This document shows, piece by piece, positions 59,466 to 64,000 of a stretch of 64,000 nucleotides of DNA (the stretch's first letter is position 1; the number at the start of each line of letters is the position of its first letter). The notes beneath the pieces were generated by a model, which saw only the letters and a program-made list of their open reading frames with translations, did no database searches and had not been told where the DNA came from. Both the position numbers and the translations under genes were made by a program. Origin of the DNA: CAZJHX01 sp964545715 (GTDB lineage Bacteria; Myxococcota_A; UBA9042; GCA-2863065); NCBI GenBank assembly GCA_964545715.1, contig CAZJHX010000022.1, forward strand, positions 22,179 through 86,178, written 5' to 3'.

Positions 59466-61124
59466 TTAGGGCGCGGGATCCGGCACGTCCGAGGGGGGCT
59501 CGACGGGGGCATCATCCTGGACGAGTCGGACCGAGCCCAACGCGGTGGACCACGCGGCGTCGACGCTCTGGGTCGTGGTCTCTTCGGTGACGCTGGCCAT
59601 GTGGTACCAGGCGGCCTGCATGCGCTCCGGGGTGACGTCCACGACCATGTAGCCGCGCCGGGTGACCTCACCGTACTTGATGTGCGGGTTCAGCTCTTTT
59701 GCCAGGTCCACCAGGCCCTCCTGCAAGGGGAAGCCGGACGTGATGCCGGGCGTGACGAGCTCGATCAGGCGGGCGCCGTCGCCGGTTTCCGGATCGTAGT
59801 CGGCGGCATCGCGGGGAACTTCGCCCGCCCAGGAGCTGTGGATGTCGCCGGTCAAGACGACCACGTTGTCCGCCGCCAGCGCGTCAAGGCTGTCCAGAAG
59901 GCGGTCGCGCGCGGCCTGATAGCCGTCCCATTGGTCGTTGTTGAGCACCTCGCCCCCGGCGGTCAGCGGCGTCATCACCACCTGCTGACCGAGCACGCGC
60001 CAGGTGGCGGCGGACTCGGCGAGCTGGTCATCCAGCCACTTCTCCTGCTCGAAGCCGAGCAGCGTGCGTGCGGGATCGGCCATCTCGATCGGATCTTTGG
60101 TCTGCTCGTCGCGGCCGTACAGGCGTGTGTCGAGCATGACGAGGTCGACCAGGTCGCCGAACTTGAAGGTGCGGAAGATGTGCCGGTCGTCGGTGTCTCG
60201 GATGGGTAGCCACTCGAAGTACGCCTGGATGGCGGCGGCCTTGCGGTCGACCCAAGTACCCTCACCCGGTGGATCGTGGTTGGAGGCGCCGTCTTTCCAG
60301 GAGTTGTTGGTCGTCTCGTGGTCATCCCAGATCGCAATGAACGGGTGCTGGCGGTGCGCCTCCTGCAGATCGAGATCGGTGCGGTAGTTGGCGTAACGTG
60401 CGCGGTAGTCGTCCAGGCTGACCGGCTCGTAGGGCGGCAGGTGGTCGCGCCCGGCGGTGAACCCTTCGACGTTGGACTCGTAGATGTAGTCGCCCAGGTG
60501 CAGCACGGCGTCCAGGTCGGGCTGCTCGGCTAGATAGCGGTACGCGTGGAAGTAGCCGGAGGTGTATTTGGCGCAGGAGCAGACCCCCAGGCGCAGGCGA
60601 TCGAGCGGGCCGTCGGCGGTCGTGCGGGTGCGGCCGACCGGCGACGTGCGACCCAGGGATTTGAACTGGTAGTAGTACGTGCGGCCTGCGTTGAGACCAG
60701 TGACGTCGATCTTGACGGTGTGATCGGCGTCGGGGCCCGTGGTGGCGGTACCGACGGCGACGCGCTGGATGAAGTCCTTGTCGACGGCGATCTCCCACCA
60801 GACGTCGACGGACTCCGCGGCCTTGTCGGCGCCGACGGAGGCGCGGGTCCAGATGATCACGGCGTCAGCGAGCGGATCGCCGCTGGCTACGCCGTGTTGG
60901 AAGAGCGTCTCAGGGCCCGGGTCGCCGTCGTACTGATAATCCTCGAGATCGTCGGGCTCGAGCGGCGTGTCGGCGCCGGTGTCCGTGCCCGGGTCGCCGC
61001 TCCCGGGATCGGCGACCACGGCGGCATCGGCCTCAACCGATCCGCTATCGCCGCAGCCGATGACGACGCCGCTGATGGTGACGGCGCCCGCCTGCTTCAG
61101 AAAGTCTCGACGCGTGGGTTTCAT
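59466..61124 (-). CDS. phoD: PhoD-type alkaline phosphatase/phosphodiesterase
   Basis: A 552-aa exported metallophosphatase. The N-terminus TRRDFLKQAGAVTISGVVIGC combines a twin-arginine (RRDFLK) signal with a lipobox-like end, so it may be a Tat lipoprotein. An Asp/Gly/Pro linker precedes the PhoD N-terminal beta domain (FQHGVASGDPLADAVIIWTR). The metal site shows CSCAKYTSGYFHAY, VLHLGDYIYES, AIWDDHETTNNSW and VVLTGDIHSSW. PhoD uses Ca2+ and Fe3+ to hydrolyse phosphate mono- and diesters outside the cytoplasm. AGGAG precedes the ATG. It is followed at 33 bp downstream (lower coordinates) by the VOC pseudogene region. Confidence 0.94.
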   Translation of the reverse strand: MKPTRRDFLKQAGAVTISGVVIGCGDSGSVEADAAVVADPGSGDPGTDTGADTPLEPDDLEDYQYDGDPGPETLFQHGVASGDPLADAVIIWTRASVGADKAAESVDVWWEIAVDKDFIQRVAVGTATTGPDADHTVKIDVTGLNAGRTYYYQFKSLGRTSPVGRTRTTADGPLDRLRLGVCSCAKYTSGYFHAYRYLAEQPDLDAVLHLGDYIYESNVEGFTAGRDHLPPYEPVSLDDYRARYANYRTDLDLQEAHRQHPFIAIWDDHETTNNSWKDGASNHDPPGEGTWVDRKAAAIQAYFEWLPIRDTDDRHIFRTFKFGDLVDLVMLDTRLYGRDEQTKDPIEMADPARTLLGFEQEKWLDDQLAESAATWRVLGQQVVMTPLTAGGEVLNNDQWDGYQAARDRLLDSLDALAADNVVVLTGDIHSSWAGEVPRDAADYDPETGDGARLIELVTPGITSGFPLQEGLVDLAKELNPHIKYGEVTRRGYMVVDVTPERMQAAWYHMASVTEETTTQSVDAAWSTALGSVRLVQDDAPVEPPSDVPDPAP

Positions 61125-61157
61125 ATATGGGTGCTGCTCCTGTGGCCGGGGCGAATC

Positions 61158-63287
61158 CTACTTGGAGGGCGCCCGATATGTCACGCCAAGGTGCTCGAAC
61201 AAGAAGGCAAAGGCGTCCGCGGCCTTGTTTACCTTCTCGTTGAGGCCCGCATCCCGCCCGTGCCCGGACTTGGAGCTGGTGCGTAGCAAGATCGGCGCCT
61301 TCCCGGAGGTGGCCGCCTGAAGTCGGGCGGTCATTTTGCGCGACTGCATGGGATCGACTCGCGGATCGTTGGCGCCGGTCAGCAGAAGAGTAGCGGGGTA
61401 TGCCGTGCGGTCGGCGACCTGGTGGTACGGCGAATAGGCGTGGAGGGCGCGAAATTGAGCCGGGTCCTTCACCGTGCCGAACTCGGGGATATTAAACGCC
61501 CCGTTGGACGACAGCTCGACACGAAGCATGTCGTAGATCCCAACGTACGTGACGACCGCGCGCATCAGCTTGGGATGCTGCGTCAACAGCGCCCCCATCA
61601 GCAGTCCGCCGTTGCTGCCGCCGACGATCCCGAGTCGCTTGGAGCTCGTGTATTTGCGGTCGATCAGGTGCTGCAAGACGGCCGCAAAGTCGTCGAAGAC
61701 GTTCTGCTTCTGCGTCAGCGTGCCCTCGCGATGCCACTTGGACCCGAACTCGCCGCCGCCCCGCAGATTTGCCACGGCGTACACCACCCCCTGCTCCAGG
61801 AGCACGGTCGTGGTCGCGCGCAGGCGGGGCTGCAGGCTGATGCCGAAGCCCCCGTAACCCGTGACGATGCAGGGATTATCGCCGGTCAGCTTCACGCCGG
61901 GCGGCACCAGAATGTTGACCGGCACCTTCGTGCCGTCCTTGGAGGTCGCGAACTCCCGCCGCACGTCGATGGCCGCCAGGCTGTTGGTCGCCGGCCCGTC
62001 CGGCTTGTAGAGCCGCGCCGTCGCGCCCTTCTTGGCGTCGTAATGCATCCAGAGTCGCTGCGTCGTAAAAGACTGCTGCACGAACGCCAGCGAGTCCCCG
62101 GCCAGCGGGGTGAGCCGATGCACGGCCGACACAGGCGTCTGGATGGGCGCCCCAGCCAGCTTCCCGTCAAAGTTGTAGGCCCGGATCTCGGACGGTCCGC
62201 CCAGCTGCACGGTCACGTACAGCCGGTTCGGGGTCGCGACGTAGGGCGATGGCCCCCAGAAGTCGTCCACCAGCGTGTCTTTGCCCTCGGGCACGATCGT
62301 GACCGCCGCCGCCACGTCCGGAGCCGCGGAGCTGGTCCGCACCAACTTGCCGCGCGGCGCCCCCTGACGAGACAACACAAACAGCTGGTCGCCAGGCCCG
62401 AAGACCGCCTGCACAATCTTGTCTCCAAAGCGGCTGAACTGCTTCCATGCACCGTCCGGCGCGCGCATGTAGTGAGCAAAGCGCCCCGAGTCCCCGTCCT
62501 GAACGGTGGCCAGCACGCGCCCGGACGGCTCATGCACATCCAACATGATCTCCGCGATTCGCGGCAGGTCCTTGCCCAGCTCGTATCGATCGGCAGCTGT
62601 CGCTGTCCCAAGCGCGTGGAAGTAGACCTGCATGTAGAAGGCCATGTCCGCCGGCTTCCGCTCACCGGCCCGCGGATAGCGTGTGTAGTAGAAGCCGCGC
62701 CCGTCGGGAGCCCAGGCCAGGTCCCCGCCGGCCGTGCCGCCGTTGACCCGAGGGACGACCTCGTAAACCTGCTTGCCGCTTGACGTCTCGAAGACGTGCA
62801 CGTCCCCGGCTTCGCTGCCGGCCCGCGACAAAGAGACGGCGATCAGCGCCCCATCCGGAGAGGGCACATACCAGTCGATGACGGTCGTGCCGGTCGTGTC
62901 GATGGCGTTCGGGTCCACCAGCACCGTCGGCCGCTCGCGCTCACCCCAGGCCGCCCTGGACAACACCGGCTGCTGCTTGTCCGGATCCCGAGCCAGACTA
63001 AACAGAATCCCGGCCCGAAACACATGACTACGCGGCGCCGTCGCGTCCTCCGACAGCACCCGCCGAATCGCCTCCCGCAGCCCCGCAACAGCCGGCAACC
63101 GCCCCAGGGCAGCGCGCGCATAGCTGTTCTGAGCCGCACTCCACGCCTTGACCCTGGGCTCCGACCAATCCTCCAGCCACCGATACGGGTCCGCCACCGA
63201 CACCCCATGATAGGTATCCGAAACGCCCCCAGCAGCAGTCCCGGGCGGCGCCGCCAACCCAGCCAACAAAATCAAACCAGCAATCAC
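61158..63287 (-). CDS. Prolyl oligopeptidase family serine peptidase (S9A)
   Basis: A 709-aa exported peptidase cleaving after Pro in short peptides. The signal peptide is MIAGLILLAGLAAPPGTAAG. Residues 25-430 form the seven-bladed propeller that limits substrate size (SDTYHGVSVADPYRWLEDW is the family opening). The hydrolase domain has the nucleophile in IVGGSNGGLLMG, the Asp in LLTGANDPRVDP and the His in SKSGHGRDAG. All triad residues are present and length is standard. Its ATG overlaps the stop of the small lipoprotein by 4 bp (63284-63287). Confidence 0.95.
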   Translation of the reverse strand: MIAGLILLAGLAAPPGTAAGGVSDTYHGVSVADPYRWLEDWSEPRVKAWSAAQNSYARAALGRLPAVAGLREAIRRVLSEDATAPRSHVFRAGILFSLARDPDKQQPVLSRAAWGERERPTVLVDPNAIDTTGTTVIDWYVPSPDGALIAVSLSRAGSEAGDVHVFETSSGKQVYEVVPRVNGGTAGGDLAWAPDGRGFYYTRYPRAGERKPADMAFYMQVYFHALGTATAADRYELGKDLPRIAEIMLDVHEPSGRVLATVQDGDSGRFAHYMRAPDGAWKQFSRFGDKIVQAVFGPGDQLFVLSRQGAPRGKLVRTSSAAPDVAAAVTIVPEGKDTLVDDFWGPSPYVATPNRLYVTVQLGGPSEIRAYNFDGKLAGAPIQTPVSAVHRLTPLAGDSLAFVQQSFTTQRLWMHYDAKKGATARLYKPDGPATNSLAAIDVRREFATSKDGTKVPVNILVPPGVKLTGDNPCIVTGYGGFGISLQPRLRATTTVLLEQGVVYAVANLRGGGEFGSKWHREGTLTQKQNVFDDFAAVLQHLIDRKYTSSKRLGIVGGSNGGLLMGALLTQHPKLMRAVVTYVGIYDMLRVELSSNGAFNIPEFGTVKDPAQFRALHAYSPYHQVADRTAYPATLLLTGANDPRVDPMQSRKMTARLQAATSGKAPILLRTSSKSGHGRDAGLNEKVNKAADAFAFLFEHLGVTYRAPSK

Positions 63288-63811
63288 TTATCCACCCGCC
63301 GAAACGCCTTGAGCGCCCCCACCCAGTCAAAGACACACCGCCCCACGTAGGGCTCCTCCCGCGTGCTCCCCAGCGGATCCGCAGAATACGCCACGCAAAC
63401 CTCCCTGGCAGCGTCCGAATCCGCCTGGCAGAAGCTCACCGACTCCACCCCAGTCACCTGATCGCGCAGCCGCTGAATCGACCCAAGCCGCAGCACCCGG
63501 CCACCGACCAAAGCGAACGCCTCAACATCCGTCCCGTCATCGGTCTGAGCCAAAACCAACAGGTGCTCACCAGCCGGCCCAAACGCCCCCCGCCGAGCCA
63601 AAACGACCTCGTTCTCCGTAACCCCATCGGGCACCGCCACCTCATCGGGCACCGTCACCTCATGAGGCGTCGCCGCAGCCGACGCAACAGCCTCCACAGG
63701 CGCGCTCACAGGCGCGGCCGGCGCAGCAACCGGCGCCACAGGACGCTCGGGGGCCGCAGCCTCCTTCTTACACCCACCGGCCAGAAGAACGACAACCAGG
63801 AGAACTCGCAT
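63284..63811 (-). CDS. Small lipoprotein of unknown function
   Basis: A 175-aa predicted lipoprotein. ATG 63811 gives MRVLLVVVLLAGGC with the lipobox Cys at 14; the ATG 15 codons earlier (63856) would make an abnormal leader. A Pro/Ala/Val linker runs to about residue 65. The rest is a small soluble domain (LARRGAFGPAGEHLLVLAQTD, VEAFALVGGRVLRLGS) with two Cys (SFCQAD and CVAYS) and a late RCVFDW. I do not recognise the family. Its stop overlaps the prolyl oligopeptidase start, so they are co-translated. Confidence 0.75.
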   Translation of the reverse strand: MRVLLVVVLLAGGCKKEAAAPERPVAPVAAPAAPVSAPVEAVASAAATPHEVTVPDEVAVPDGVTENEVVLARRGAFGPAGEHLLVLAQTDDGTDVEAFALVGGRVLRLGSIQRLRDQVTGVESVSFCQADSDAAREVCVAYSADPLGSTREEPYVGRCVFDWVGALKAFRRVDK

Positions 63812-63908
63812 CGCGGCGAGCATACAGGTCCCTTCCCGCCCCACACCACCGCTCACATCCCAGACGCCGATTCACACCCGCCAAAACCCAGCGCCACGGC
63901 CCGATTCT

Positions 63909-64000
63909 CCCGAGGATGATTCATCGGAGGCGAAATCGAGCGATCAACCGCTCGATTTTCCCGAGGATGATTCATCGGAGGCGAAATCGAGCGATTAACC
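63909..64000. repeat. 51-bp direct repeat running off the window
   Basis: cccgaggatgattcatcgg at 63909 recurs exactly 51 bases later at 63960, and the unit continues with the same ggcgaaatcgagcgat, apart from one C/T difference near the end. Between copies aaatcgagcg-atcaac-cgctcgattt forms a ten-base-pair hairpin. The second unit is cut by the window edge, so more copies may follow. Confidence 0.85.

Noticed and set aside
63857..64000. CRISPR array at the right edge
   Set aside because: The two units are direct copies with no variable spacers between them.

Overview
The window is a dense, high-GC bacterial chromosome segment. It holds about 60 genes, one tRNA and no intergenic gap above roughly 220 bp. 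The gene style suggests a former deltaproteobacterium, probably Myxococcota or a relative. The clues are many lipoproteins with Asp/Pro-rich linkers, Cys-rich repeat lipoproteins, PEGA and HEAT-repeat proteins, a eukaryote-like Ser/Thr kinase, an MXAN_6640-like HExxH protein and a zinc-ribbon/Pro-rich coiled-coil protein. A near-complete flagellar basal-body block argues against the non-flagellated Myxococcus group. The taxonomy is inference only.

Layout. 1-6.4 kb: start of glpD, a HEAT lipoprotein, a NUDIX hydrolase, two poorly known envelope genes and a 1129-aa zinc-ribbon membrane protein. 6.4-16.98 kb: an IHF/HU protein, tRNA-Arg(CCU), a TMEM43-like protein, metG, apt-surE, a class I glutamine amidotransferase, two HEAT proteins, a histidine phosphatase and a lipoprotein with helix-hairpin-helix-like repeats. 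16.99-24.8 kb: a minus-strand flagellar operon flgF-G-A-H-I-J-M-N-K-L, with a long flgJ/flgM overlap and an inverted repeat around a mini-ORF before flgL. 24.9-28.7 kb: an OB-fold lipoprotein and a molybdate operon modA-B-C whose last gene is a FliJ-like coiled-coil protein. 28.7-29.3 kb: an MC1-family chromatin protein, otherwise known from archaea, with its own promoter and terminator. 29.3-34.5 kb: a receiver protein, an unknown protein and a beta-helix protein in one coupled set, then a sigma-like gene that runs antisense into an HTH-TPR regulator. 34.5-39.4 kb: envelope proteins, a Dam methylase and a VOC protein. 39.4-45.2 kb: a PEGA protein, a Cys-rich beta-propeller lipoprotein, a histidine kinase and a LuxR-type regulator, forming one apparent envelope-sensing operon. 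45.25-55.6 kb: a metalloprotease-like lipoprotein, an ABC1 kinase, then a translationally coupled trio (SLC12 transporter fused to a P-loop NTPase, MscS channel, Ser/Thr kinase), then lspA. 55.5-64 kb: an unknown membrane protein, a methyltransferase, a fibrinogen-like lipoprotein, a decayed VOC pseudogene, PhoD, a prolyl oligopeptidase, a small lipoprotein and the start of a 51-bp tandem repeat.

The best candidates for something new are the SLC12-NTPase/MscS/kinase trio, which recalls the eukaryotic pairing of cation-chloride cotransporters with Ser/Thr kinases, and the bacterial MC1 protein. Function calls rest on motifs read by eye; no database search was possible.
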